Origin: Microbacterium lacticum | GTDB lineage: Bacteria > Actinomycetota > Actinomycetes > Actinomycetales > Microbacteriaceae | Assembly (NCBI RefSeq): GCF_006716815.1 | Contig: NZ_VFPS01000001.1 | Span: 620,001-684,000, forward strand | Direction of reading: 5' to 3' | DNA length: 64,000 nucleotides | Part shown: positions 1 through 7,745 of the stretch, piece by piece | Layout of the letters: each line of letters opens with the position of its first letter | How positions within the stretch are numbered: position 1 is the stretch's first letter | Made by a program: the position numbers and the translations under genes | Notes under the pieces: generated by a model | Database searches by the model: none | What the model was told of the DNA's origin: nothing | What the model saw: the letters and a program-made list of their open reading frames with translations, nothing else

Positions 1-99
1 CGCGATCTCGCTTCGCTGATCGGCCAGCCACGCCTCGGCGTCACCGCGGTTGTCGAACGTCATCGGGGCGTTGTAGCGCACGCCGTCGGGAGCGACGTA
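1..99 (-). pseudogene. Tyrosine integrase, internal fragment (continuation of the piece at 7200-7313)
   Basis: Reading leftward from base 99 the minus strand encodes YVAPDGVRYNAPMTF followed by DAEAWLADQRSEIA, the N-terminal DNA-binding region typical of actinobacterial phage-type integrases. It has no start codon and runs off the window. The missing N-terminus, ending ...SGRLQAS, is found at 7200-7313 on the same strand, and joining the two gives SGRLQASYVAPDG without a gap. About 7.1 kb of insertion sequences therefore separates the two halves. The catalytic domain lies outside the window. Confidence 0.8.
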
Positions 100-592
100 G
101 GGCGTGTCTGACAATAACTCCAGGGGCCTGGTGACACCCTGGAACGCATGTCTCGTTTCCAGACGCTCTCCGACGCCCAATGGGAACTGATCGCCCCGAT
201 GCTCCCGACCCGCACCGGCCGGCGGGGCCGGCCGTTCTCGGATGCCCGCACGATGGTGGAGGCCGTCATCTACCGGTACCGGTGCGGGATTCCCTGGCGG
301 GATCTGCCCGAGGTCTACGGACCCTGGCAGACCGTATGGACCTGGCAGCGGCGCTTGGCCGCTGAGGGCACCTGGGACACGGTGTTGGCGACGCTGACCG
401 CTGCCGCGGACGCCGAAGGTCTCGTGGACTGGTCGGTCTCGGTGGACTCCACGATCGCCCGCGCACATCAGCACGCGACGAACACCACCCGCCTCACAGG
501 GGGCTGGATCGAACTACAAGAATCCGCGGGATGAGCCGGCCGATCACGGGATAGGACGCTCACGGGGCGGGCTGAGCACGAAGATCCATCAG
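100..592 (+). mobile_element. IS5-family (IS427-like) element, 5' part only
   Basis: The left end begins near GGGCGTGTCTGAC, directly after the integrase TA target. Only the first ~490 bp survive; the element stops where an IS3 terminus starts at 593. The matching right end is not seen, although the bases CCTAGC at 7196-7201 are what an IS5 right end (..CC) plus a duplicated TA plus integrase sequence (GC) would give. It appears to be the oldest insertion in the integrase. Confidence 0.7.
148..592 (+). pseudogene. IS5-family transposase, truncated and frame-split
   Basis: The first frame (148-534) encodes an IS5/IS427-type N-terminus: LSDAQWELIAPMLP, GRPF, then YRYRCGIPWRDLPE and VSVDSTIARAHQHA, which carries the first catalytic Asp. 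It stops at 534. The sequence continues in another frame as ADHGIGRSRGGLSTKIHQ (from 539), the normal family continuation, so either a programmed frameshift or a mutation separates them. The rest of the DDE domain is lost at the IS3 boundary (593). It cannot make an active enzyme. Confidence 0.8.
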
Positions 593-647
593 TGGGGTGT
601 GACACTTCTTGTAGACGGTCGTTACCAGGAAGGAACGACAGGCAGAG

Positions 648-938
648 ATGTCTACGAATCGCAGGAAGTTCACTGAGGAGTTCAAGGCCGACGCGGTCCA
701 GCTCGTCGTGCAGGGCGGCCGCCCGATCGCGCAGGTCGCGCGGGAGTTGGAGATCAACGAGAGCTCGCTCGGGTACTGGGTGAAGGCGTATCGGGCCCAG
801 CACCCCGACCCGGAGACGGCGCCGCCACCGGTGGAGGCCGCGCGGATCGCACGGTTGGAAGCGGAGAACCGGCGGCTCGCGGAGGAGAACGCGTTCTTGA
901 AAAAAGCCGCGGCCTTCTTCGCGAAGGAGCAGCGGTGA
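648..938 (+). CDS. IS3-family transposase OrfA
   Basis: This 96-residue protein has an N-terminal helix-turn-helix (RKFTEEFKADAVQLV, then IAQVARELEINESSLGYWV) and a C-terminal leucine-zipper-like segment (ARIARLEAENRRLAEENAFL). It ends in LKKAAAFFAKEQR. An A-AAA-AAG slippery heptamer lies around 900-906, and the orfB frame is open from there, so a -1 frameshift could produce the OrfAB fusion that acts as transposase in this family. OrfB starts at 935, overlapping its stop. Confidence 0.9.
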   Translation: MSTNRRKFTEEFKADAVQLVVQGGRPIAQVARELEINESSLGYWVKAYRAQHPDPETAPPPVEAARIARLEAENRRLAEENAFLKKAAAFFAKEQR

Positions 939-1537
939 GCGAGAAGTTCACGCTGATGCACGCGGAGAAGGCCACCTTCACGATCGAGCTGATGGCGCGC
1001 CTGCTCAGCGTCTCACGCGCCGGCTACTACGCGTGGGCGAAGCGGCGGGACACGATCCCGCCGACCACGGCGCGGAGGGTGTGGCTGTCTGGTGTGATCA
1101 CGCAGATCCACGACGACTCGCACGGGGTGAACGGGTTCCGGCGGGTGCTCGCCGAATTGTCTCGCCGCGGGATCGCCGCGTCGGAGGGTCTGGTCCGCAA
1201 GATCATGCGGGAGGCGGGGATCTTCGGGATCCAGCCCCGCTCCAAGAAGCGCACCACGATCCCCGCCGACGACGTGGTGACCCGCCCCGATCTGCTCAAG
1301 CGGGACTTCACCGCCGACCGGCCCGGGGTCCGCTTCGTCGGCGACATCACCTACCTGCGCACCGGGGAAGGGTGGCTGTATCTGGCGACGGTGATCGACC
1401 TGTTCAACCGTGAGGTCGTGGGCTGGTCGATGGCTGAGCACATGCGCACCGAGCTGATCGGCGACGCCCTCACGATGGCCCATACCCACGGGCGCATCGA
1501 GTCGGGCGCTCTGTTCCACTCGGACCGCGGAAGCCAG

Positions 1538-2985
1538 ACTGGGCTCAACCGGTGGAAGCAACACCTGATCGGAGGGTGTTGTGGGACGACCGTCAGATTG
1601 GATGAAAGAAGTGACGGGGCGGGCGCCGATGCGTTCGCCCGGCCATCCCGGTCATCCGCGTGCAAGGGAACGTGAGTTCTGGGCAAAGATCAGCACCGGG
1701 CTACTCCCGACTGAGGCTGGGATCGCGCTCGGCGTGGCTCCTGTCGTCGGATCGCGTTGGTTCCGACAATCAGGCGGTATGACACCGTATTCGTGGCCAG
1801 CGCCGTCTGGCCGATATCTGTCGCTCGCTGAACGGGAAGAGATCGCGATCCTCCGCGCAACGGGCGTGGGGGTGCGCGGGATCGCCAGGGCCGTAGGCCG
1901 CAGCCCCTCGACGATTTCCCGAGAACTGCGCCGCAACGCCGCAACGCGAGGCGGCAAGCTCGAATACCGCGCGTCGGTTGCGCAGTGGAAGGCGGAGCTG
2001 TTCGCGAGGAGACCGAAGGTCGCGAAACTGGTCGCGAATCCACGGCTGCGCGAGTACGTGCAAGACCGGCTTTCCGGGCAGATTCACCGCGCGGATGGGA
2101 GCGTGGCCGTTGGGCCGACCCCGCCGCGATGGACCGGGCAGAACAAGCCCCACCGGAAGGACCGGGGCTGGGTTCTCGGGTGGAGTCCGCAGCAGATCGC
2201 GAACCGGATCAAGCTCGACTTCCCCGATGATGACAGCATGCGCATCAGCCACGAGGCCATCTACCAGGCGCTGTTCATCCAGAGCCGCGGAGCGCTCAAA
2301 CGCGAGCTCATCCTGTGTCTGCGCACCGGGAGAGCACTGCGAATGCCCCGAGCCCGGTCCAAGCGGGTGCCATGGGCCCACGTGAGCGCTGACGTCCTGA
2401 TCAGCGAACGGCCCGCGGAAGCCGAAGACCGGGCCATCCCGGGCCACCACGAGGGCGACCTCATCATCGGCATCAACAGATCCGCGATCGGCACCGTCGT
2501 CGAACGGACCACAGGATTCACCACGCTGGTCCACCTGCCCCGCGAGCACGGATGGCGCGAACAACCCATCGTCAAGAACGGCCCGGCGCTGTCCGGCTAC
2601 GGGGCACTGTCGATGAACAGGGCGCTGGCGGCAGCAATGAGCACGCTGCCCGCGGAACTCAAACGCTCCCTGACCTGGGACCGCGGGAAAGAGATGTCCG
2701 CCCACGCTCAGTTCACCATCGACACCGGCCTGAAGGTCTACTTCGCCGACCCTCACAGCCCCTGGCAGCGAGGCACGAACGAGAACACGAACGGACTACT
2801 CAGGCAGTACTTCCCGAAGGGCACCGACCTCTCCCGCTGGACCCCGGACGACCTCGCCGCCGTCGCCCATGCCCTCAACACCCGACCGCGTAAACGCCTC
2901 GACTGGCGCACCCCTGCCGAAGCACTCAACGACCACCTAGCATTGCTGCAAACAAGCGGTGTTGCGACGACCAGTTGAATCCGCC
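1538..2985 (+). mobile_element. IS30-family element, apparently complete
   Basis: The ends are imperfect inverted repeats; both carry TCAAC(C/T)GGT and GCAACACC at matching positions. They are bounded by a direct CAG repeat (1535-1537 and 2986-2988), the 3-bp target duplication expected for this family. The single transposase gene fills most of the element. It interrupts orfB of the surrounding IS3. Confidence 0.88.
1581..2978 (+). CDS. IS30-family transposase
   Basis: 465 residues, GTG start with CGGAGGG just upstream. An N-terminal extension is followed by a helix-turn-helix (YLSLAEREEIAILRATG, then VRGIARAVGRSPSTISRELRRN, about residues 75-118), characteristic of IS30. The DDE integrase core contains GHHEGDLIIG (first Asp), LTWDRGKEMS (second Asp) and SPWQRGTNENTNGLLRQYFP (Glu). 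The reading frame is intact and the element has both ends, so it may be active. In this family the protein moves its own element and often prefers the ends of other ISs or palindromic targets. Confidence 0.92.
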   Translation: MGRPSDWMKEVTGRAPMRSPGHPGHPRAREREFWAKISTGLLPTEAGIALGVAPVVGSRWFRQSGGMTPYSWPAPSGRYLSLAEREEIAILRATGVGVRGIARAVGRSPSTISRELRRNAATRGGKLEYRASVAQWKAELFARRPKVAKLVANPRLREYVQDRLSGQIHRADGSVAVGPTPPRWTGQNKPHRKDRGWVLGWSPQQIANRIKLDFPDDDSMRISHEAIYQALFIQSRGALKRELILCLRTGRALRMPRARSKRVPWAHVSADVLISERPAEAEDRAIPGHHEGDLIIGINRSAIGTVVERTTGFTTLVHLPREHGWREQPIVKNGPALSGYGALSMNRALAAAMSTLPAELKRSLTWDRGKEMSAHAQFTIDTGLKVYFADPHSPWQRGTNENTNGLLRQYFPKGTDLSRWTPDDLAAVAHALNTRPRKRLDWRTPAEALNDHLALLQTSGVATTS

Positions 2986-3317
2986 CAGTACACCTCTGAC
3001 GAGTACGCCAAGCTCGCGGGCCGTTTCGGGGTGCGGTTGTCGGTGGGAAGGACCGGGGTGTGCTGGGACAACTCGGTCGCCGAATCGTGGTTCTCGATGC
3101 TCAAGAACGAGATGTACTACCGGCAGTCCTTCGCGACCCGGCGGCGAGCGAGATTCGCCGTGATGCAGTACATAGAGGTGTTCTACAACCGCCGCCGGCT
3201 GCACTCCACCCTCGGCTACCGCACCCCCGCCGAGACCCGGGCCGCCTACTACGCCCAGACCGCAACCGCGGCCTGAAATCCACAAAGAGATCGTCTACGA
3301 AGCTTGACACAGCCCAG

Positions 3318-3685
3318 TCACGTCTGACATGGTCGTCGTGCACGGCAGGACCCGGCCGGCGATGCTTCCGAGAGCCCTTGCGGCGGTGCGCGGCCGAGAA
3401 CATGCCCTCCTGCGAGCACACCCGCCACACGCGACGCTCAGACACCTGGCAGCCGTCGTCGACGAGTTCGTCGGAGATGAGCCGGTACCCCTGACAACGG
3501 TCCTCATCCCACACGTCCCGGGCAGCGTTGATCAGATGCGCCTCGTCCCAGTCGCGATCGCTGACCGGATTGGCCAGCCACTGGTAGTACGCCTGCTTGG
3601 AGAAGCCGAGGACCCTGCACGCCACCGCGACCGACACCCTCACGGGGGCGCCGGCCGCAGCCAGTTCACGGACGAGCGGGAACAC
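3318..3685 (-). pseudogene. IS3-family transposase OrfB, N-terminal fragment
   Basis: The fragment starts FPLVRELAAAGAPVRVSVAVACRVLGFSKQAYYQWLANP and continues through the HTH_21 region (GYRLISDELVDDG, SERRVWRVCSQEGMF) to AVHDDHVRRDW. There it runs into the terminal repeat of the first IS3 at 3317. The whole DDE core is missing. Confidence 0.85.
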
Positions 3686-3990
3686 TATTTTGGGGACGCA
3701 GCACCGATCCGAAGGTTCGCTTGCGAAAGATACGCCGCGGCCTTCCGGAGGATCTCGTTCTCCATCTCCAACTCGCGGATCCGCTTGAGCATCTTCGCCT
3801 GCTCACGCTGCCCGTCCCGATCGCTCGACGCCGCCGGCGCGATCCCGCGGCCGGCCAGCTCGACGTTACGCACCCACGCCTGCAACGCCGACTTCGAGAT
3901 CCCCATATCCGCGCAGACCTGCTTCTGCGACATTCCCTGCGTGAGCACCAGAGCGACCGCGTCGCGCTTGAACTCCTCCGAAAACTTCAC
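3685..3990 (-). CDS. IS3-family transposase OrfA (second element)
   Basis: 101 residues with a helix-turn-helix (KFSEEFKRDAVALVLTQG, MSQKQVCADMGISKSALQAWV) and a coiled coil (REQAKMLKRIRELEMENEILRKAAAYLSQ). It is intact but only about distantly similar to the OrfA at 648, so this is a different IS3 subgroup. Its OrfB partner is truncated, so the element is not autonomous. Confidence 0.88.
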   Translation of the reverse strand: MKFSEEFKRDAVALVLTQGMSQKQVCADMGISKSALQAWVRNVELAGRGIAPAASSDRDGQREQAKMLKRIRELEMENEILRKAAAYLSQANLRIGAASPK

Positions 3991-4063
3991 CGGCCTGACT
4001 TCATCCTTCCCGCCCCGATCCTTCAGATCAAAGCAGTCACAGAGTCAACCAAAGCTTCAGCAT

Positions 4064-4926
4064 TCCCCTTCGATCAGCAGCCGGCGGGCGTGACCGTTGC
4101 CGGTCTTGGTGATCCCGCCCAGTGCCCGTGACGCCCCGGACGAAGACTCCGACGGGGTCAGGCCGACATAAGCGCCGATGCGGTGCCCGTCCAGGCGGGT
4201 CCAGTCGCCGATCTCGACCGCGAGACCGAACCCGGTCAGCGTCGACACGCCCCGCAGGCAGCAGAGCCGGTTCACGACGTCGGTGAACTCGCTGTCCGCG
4301 GCCATACGGGTGATCGCCGCGTCGAGTCTGTCGCGTCGATCTACGGCCTGGATCATCGCTTCGTAGGCGGCGTCGAACGCGGCCTGCAGACCGACCAGCT
4401 CGAACCACTGCGATCGCAGCCACCCGTCGTGCGCGACGGTCCAGGCCTTTCCGCCCGTGTACTGGATGCCTTGCCGCAGCAACAGCTTGCTGACCCGGTG
4501 CCGGGCGGACATCAGATCGCCGCGGGCATCCTCGCGGGCGCGCACCAGATCCCTGGCCGCTTCGGACTCGACGCTCGGGACGACCACCTCAACGATCTCC
4601 CCGAGACGCAACAGGCGGGCCAGATGGACCGCGTCGCGCGCGTCGGTCTTCACCCGGTCACCGACCGGGCGCTGCAGCTTCGACGGCGCCGCGACCACGC
4701 ACCGCACCCCCGCCGCCGTCAACGCGCGGGCGAGGCCGAACCCGGTCGGACCGGCCTCGTACGTCGCCGCGACCGGGCCCGGCAGACCCGTCACCCATGC
4801 GACGATCTCCTCGGTGCTGGAGCCCATGCGTCGCTGCACGAGCTCCCCGGTTCGCTCATCGATCGCGGCCGCGACCACGCTCCGCGCGTGCACATCCAGC
4901 CCGACACTCGTACGCTCAGATATCAA
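4064..4926 (-). pseudogene. IS110-family transposase, 3' truncated
   Basis: 286 recognisable residues of an IS110-type (Piv/DEDD) transposase. The N-terminal RuvC-like domain has SVGLDVHARSVVAA (Asp), ATYEAGPTG (Glu) and KTDARDAVHLARLL (Asp pair). The C-terminal Transposase_20 domain has LCCLRGVSTLTGFGLAVEIGDW and GAYVGLTPSESSSG. The normal ...NGHARRLLIEA.. is cut after LLIE and replaced by GEC-stop contributed by the IS3 to its left. The catalytic Ser region of the C-terminal domain is partly lost. Upstream bases to about 5026 are the IS110 5' flank. Confidence 0.85.
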
Positions 4927-5032
4927 CTGGGGCCTCCCTCACGTATGTGGATAGGCGAAGCCGGAAGACCGGCTCGCAACCCACGGTCTACGCGAGCGGA
5001 GGCCTCAGGCTCAACCACTCATAGCGTCTAGC

Positions 5033-6096
5033 TGTACTGACCCAGATCGTTGTTGACGTAGGAGAGACCTCCGGGGTCGAGTTGGAGCTGTCTAAGTTCT
5101 TCAGCTCAAACGCACGGAGGTCTCTCTTGTCTCACGCTAATGCCCGGCTGACTCCGGCCGGCCGGTTGATCATGGTTCAGCGCATCCAGTCGGGGCGTGC
5201 GGTCGCGCATGTTGCCGCGGAAATGGGGATCTCCCGCACGACCGCGTGGCGGTGGTGGCGCAGGTTCCGGGAGTGCGGCCCGGCGGGCCTGATCGATCGT
5301 TCCAGCGTCGCCCGCTCCCACCCTCGCCAGACCAAAGCGTGCGTGGAGGCGAGGGTGCGGATCATGCGGCACCTCACTCGGCGTGGGCCGGTGTTCATCG
5401 CTGACAAGCTCGGCTTGCAGGCCTCAACGGTCGGTAGGGTGTTGCGCCGCCACCACGTGCCGTTGCTGCGGGAGCTGGACCCGGTCACGGGGTCCGTGAT
5501 CCGCGCGACCCGCCGATCCGCGCAGCGTTACGAGCATGATCATCCCGGGTCCCTGATCCACGTTGATGTGAAGAAACTCGGCCGTATCCCCGACGGCGGC
5601 GGATGGCGTCTGCATGGCCGCGGGCAACGTCCTGCGCGCAAGCGGGGCCTGGGTTACGACTACGTGCACACCGTCATCGACGACCATTCCCGAGTTGCTT
5701 ACGCGGAGATCCACGACGACGAGAAAGGCACCACCGCGGCGGGTGTGCTCGAGCGGGCGATCGCGTTCTACGCGCGCCTCGGCGTCACAGTCGAACGCGT
5801 CATCAGCGACAACGCGTTCGCTTACCGCCACTCGGCCGCGTTCAAGGCCGTGGTCGACGCGCACGGCATCCGACAGCGGTTCATCAAACCGCACTGCCCC
5901 TGGACCAACGGGAAAGTCGAACGCCTCAACCGCACCCTCGCCACCGAGTGGGCCTACGCCCGCCCCTGGAGCTCGAACGACGACCGAAAAGCAGGGTTGA
6001 CGACCTGGCTCGACTACTACAACCTAGACAGGCACCACCTCGGCATCGGAGGCCGCACCCCCATCGACCGAATCAACAACGGTCGAGGTCAGTACA
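5033..6096 (+). mobile_element. IS481-family element, copy 1 (1,064 bp)
   Basis: Ends TGTACTGACC...GGTCAGTACA form inverted repeats that extend into the CGTTGTTGA segments. A 6-bp target duplication TCTAGC flanks it (5027-5032, 6097-6102), of the NCTAGN type known for IS481. An almost identical copy of exactly the same length lies inverted at 59414-60477. Confidence 0.93.
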
Positions 6097-6101
6097 TCTA
6101 G
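5127..6101 (+). CDS. IS481-family transposase (copy 1)
   Basis: 324 residues from a TTG start at 5127, chosen because CGGAGG sits about 8 bases upstream and the family starts (L/M/V)SHANA.LTP. A longer in-frame start exists at 5082 but lacks such a site. Two helix-turn-helix segments (VAHVAAEMGISRTTAWRWW; ..ASTVGRVLRRH) precede an rve core with HVDVKKLGRIPDG (Asp), VISDNAFAYR (Asp) and TNGKVERLNRTLATEWAY (Glu). The stop codon TAG (6099-6101) and the last two bases of the final sense codon lie in the target duplication, not in the element. Confidence 0.93.
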   Translation: MSHANARLTPAGRLIMVQRIQSGRAVAHVAAEMGISRTTAWRWWRRFRECGPAGLIDRSSVARSHPRQTKACVEARVRIMRHLTRRGPVFIADKLGLQASTVGRVLRRHHVPLLRELDPVTGSVIRATRRSAQRYEHDHPGSLIHVDVKKLGRIPDGGGWRLHGRGQRPARKRGLGYDYVHTVIDDHSRVAYAEIHDDEKGTTAAGVLERAIAFYARLGVTVERVISDNAFAYRHSAAFKAVVDAHGIRQRFIKPHCPWTNGKVERLNRTLATEWAYARPWSSNDDRKAGLTTWLDYYNLDRHHLGIGGRTPIDRINNGRGQYI

Positions 6102-6102
6102 C

Positions 6103-7195
6103 TGTACTTCCTCGGGAGGTTGTGAACGGGTGAGGTAGGCGAAGACCTCCGGGCAGGATGTGGGTTACCACACTCGCATCCTGACCACGGAGGTCTTCGT
6201 GTCTCACGCTAACGCGCCTTTGACGCCGGAAGGGCGTCGTCGTCTTGCTGTCCTCGTCGTGGATCGGGGCTGGTCGTTGCGGCGGGCAGCGGAACGGTTC
6301 CAGTGCTCGCCCGCGACGGCGAAACGGTGGGTCGACTGGTATCGGGCCGGGCTGCCGTTGACGGACCGCAGCTCGAGGCCGCAGACCTCGCCGAACCGGC
6401 TCCCGCGGAAGACGGAGCGGAGGATCGTGTCGTTGCGGTTCACCCGCCGGTGGGGTCCGCACCGGATCGCGTATCACCTGGGCCTTGCCCGCTCGACGGT
6501 CGGCCGGGTGCTGGCCAGGTATGGGATGCCGAAGCTCGTGAACATCGATCAGGCCACCGGGCTGCCAGTCCGAAAGCCGACGCCGAAGCGGTACGAGGTT
6601 GCAAGACCGGGCCAGCTGATCCACGTCGACATCAAGAAGCAGGGCCGGATCCCTGATGGCGGCGGCTGGCGCGCCTTCGGCCGCGGATCGGCGCAGGACC
6701 GTGCCGCGGCATCCGTCCGTGACAAGGCCGCACGGGCAGGAGCGGCCGGCTCCCGCGGCTACCGGTATCTGCACCACGCCGTCGACGACAACTCGAGAGT
6801 CGCGTACTCGGAGATCCTCGACGACGAACGCAAGGAGACCGCGGCAGGGTTCTGGACCCGCGCGAACGCGTTCTTCGCGAGCCTCGGAGTCACGGTCACC
6901 GCCGTGATGACAGACAACGGCGCGTGCTACCGGTCACACGCGTTCGCGGACGCGCTCGGCGACGGCGTGAAGCACAAGTGGACAAAGCCGTATCGGCCAC
7001 AGACCAACGGAAAGGTCGAACGCTTCAACCGCACCCTCGCCGCCGAATGGGCCTACGCCAAGCCCTACGCCAGCGAAGCAGAGCGAGCCGCGGCATACGA
7101 GACCTGGCTGCATCACTACAATCACCACAGACCCCACACCGGGATCGGAGGCCAGACCCCCTCAGCCCGCGTTCACAACCTCACGGGGAAGTACA
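6103..7195 (+). mobile_element. IS481-family element, second type (1,093 bp)
   Basis: The ends are TGTACTTCC..GAGGTTGTGAACG inverted repeats. The element abuts copy 1, sharing the TCTAGC at 6097-6102 as its left flank; its right flank is CCTAGC (7196-7201), one base different. It is related to but clearly distinct from copy 1. The right flank coincides with the IS5-integrase junction, so it seems to have entered there. Confidence 0.88.
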
Positions 7196-7200
7196 CCTAG
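6199..7200 (+). CDS. IS481-family transposase (second type)
   Basis: 333 residues from a GTG at 6199 preceded by CGGAGG; the protein starts VSHANAPLTPEGRRRLAVLV. HTH (WSLRRAAERFQCSPATAKRWV) and rve core with HVDIKKQGRIPDG, MTDNGACYRSHAF and TNGKVERFNRTLAAEWAY supply the DDE residues. The stop TAG is in the CCTAGC flank outside the element, as for copy 1. It is intact and potentially active. Confidence 0.92.
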   Translation: MSHANAPLTPEGRRRLAVLVVDRGWSLRRAAERFQCSPATAKRWVDWYRAGLPLTDRSSRPQTSPNRLPRKTERRIVSLRFTRRWGPHRIAYHLGLARSTVGRVLARYGMPKLVNIDQATGLPVRKPTPKRYEVARPGQLIHVDIKKQGRIPDGGGWRAFGRGSAQDRAAASVRDKAARAGAAGSRGYRYLHHAVDDNSRVAYSEILDDERKETAAGFWTRANAFFASLGVTVTAVMTDNGACYRSHAFADALGDGVKHKWTKPYRPQTNGKVERFNRTLAAEWAYAKPYASEAERAAAYETWLHHYNHHRPHTGIGGQTPSARVHNLTGKYT

Positions 7201-7313
7201 CTCGCCTGCAGACGTCCGCTGCGCTGCGTCTTGATCTTCCCCCAGCTCGCCCGCGTGGCCGATCGCTCGCGGCCGAGCGCGTCCGTGATCGTCGCCTTCG
7301 CCTTCCGTGCCAT
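7200..7313 (-). pseudogene. Tyrosine integrase, N-terminal fragment
   Basis: From an ATG at 7313 (GAGGG just upstream on the minus strand) the frame reads MARKAKATITDALGRERSA then SWGKIKTQRSGRLQAS, and is stopped by the TAG of the IS481 target. The next residues expected, YVAPDGVRYNAP, begin at base 99 at the other end of the IS pile. It is the start of an integrase gene lying about 165 bp from a tRNA 3' end and reading away from it, the usual layout at the end of a tRNA-integrated element. Confidence 0.78.
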
Positions 7314-7476
7314 CCCTCGCACCCTCTCCGCGCCCCAAACGCGCCCTTAGATTTGTGAATCCGTGTCCGCGCGTGTCCGCTTATGACCATAGCGCGACAC
7401 GCCGACATACCTCTAACTACGCGCGCGCGAGGCGATGCATCCGCACTGTGGCGCGGGAGGCCGATTCTGCCTCCTG
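7314..7476. other. Integrase-to-tRNA spacer with short repeats
   Basis: No gene is supported here. CGTGTCCGC occurs twice in tandem (7361-7380) and GCGACACGCC follows in inverse sense about 20 bases later. Short repeats of this kind beside an attachment site could be integrase arm-binding sites; that is only a guess from position. Confidence 0.3.
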
Positions 7477-7504
7477 TACTGGTTCGATCCCAGTATCGCG
7501 CACC
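7477..7504 (+). other. tRNA 3' end (T arm and acceptor strand), probable attachment site
   Basis: ACTGG-TTCGATC-CCAGT (7478-7494) forms a perfect T stem with its 7-base loop, followed by ATCGCGCACC, an acceptor 3' strand. Upstream bases do not fold into convincing D and anticodon arms: a stem GAGGC/GCCTC encloses a 7-base loop with G instead of U at position 33. This is therefore a tRNA 3' remnant left by integration, with the true tRNA expected at the other end of the element. Amino-acid identity cannot be told. Confidence 0.6.
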
Positions 7505-7510
7505 GACCAA

Positions 7511-7537
7511 AGCCCCCGGCCTCGCCGGGGGCTTTTC
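7511..7537 (+). terminator. Rho-independent terminator after the tRNA end
   Basis: AGCCCCCGGC-CTC-GCCGGGGGCT followed by TTTTC: a perfect 10-bp stem with a 3-base loop and a short T run, placed a few bases after the tRNA 3' end. Confidence 0.88.
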
Positions 7538-7565
7538 TCGTCGCGGCAGTCGTTATCGTGGGGCC

Positions 7566-7712
7566 ATGTCGTCGCAGCACGCCTCCTCGCCGTGCGGTTT
7601 CTCTGCTCCTCCGCGGCAGCGGCGCGGCGGCGCCTACCTCGTGGTGTTCGCGGGGTTCGCGGTTTCTCTGCTCCTCGGTCTCACGCAGCTGAGGTTCGCG
7701 TCGACGTACTGA
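7566..7712 (+). CDS. Small single-pass membrane protein, 48 aa
   Basis: A short basic N-terminus (PPRQRRGG) leads into one hydrophobic helix (AYLVVFAGFAVSLLLGL). No family is recognised. Support for a real gene is the -10-like TATCGT (7554-7559) exactly 6 bases before the ATG, the same leaderless arrangement used by many genes here. Confidence 0.5.
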   Translation: MSSQHASSPCGFSAPPRQRRGGAYLVVFAGFAVSLLLGLTQLRFASTY

Positions 7713-7745
7713 CGCGCGCGGTCGTCGCCCGGCTAGGCTCGCGGC

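Larger units (their letters stand above)
935..3276 (+). pseudogene. IS3-family transposase OrfB, split by IS30
   Basis: The first part (935-1537) encodes HTH_21 (GFRRVLAELSRRGI..SEGLVRKIMREAGI) and the start of the integrase core (FVGDITYLRTGEGWLYLATVIDLFNREVVGW, and FHSDRGSQ). The second part (2989-3276) resumes with YTSDEYAKLAGRFGVRLS and carries the last catalytic Glu (NSVAESWFSMLKNE) and HSTLGYRTPAE. Removing the IS30 with one copy of its 3-bp duplication restores an exact 296-residue reading frame (201 codons plus 95 plus stop). The gene is therefore broken only by the IS30 insertion. Confidence 0.85.
593..3317 (+). mobile_element. IS3-family element interrupted by an IS30 element
   Basis: The termini form an imperfect inverted repeat: TGGGGTGTGACAC then GTAGACG at the left, and TGGGCTGTGTCAA then GTAGACG (reverse complement) at the right. 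Inside are orfA and orfB in the usual arrangement. An IS30-family element sits in orfB at 1538-2985. The outer flanks (CAG left, GTC right) do not match, so neighbouring sequence has been rearranged since insertion; the right flank is a different truncated IS3. Confidence 0.85.
3318..4063 (-). mobile_element. Second IS3-family element, 3' truncated
   Basis: On the minus strand this holds a complete orfA and the first third of an orfB. The left boundary (3318) is the right end of the first IS3. The right boundary is where the neighbouring IS110 transposase stops being recognisable, near 4064-4068; I could not fix the terminal repeat exactly. It seems to have landed in the IS110 gene and later lost its right half. 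Confidence 0.7.

Noticed and set aside
7400..7504. A complete tRNA gene
   Set aside because: T arm and acceptor 3' strand are good, but no credible D arm, and the anticodon loop lacks U33.
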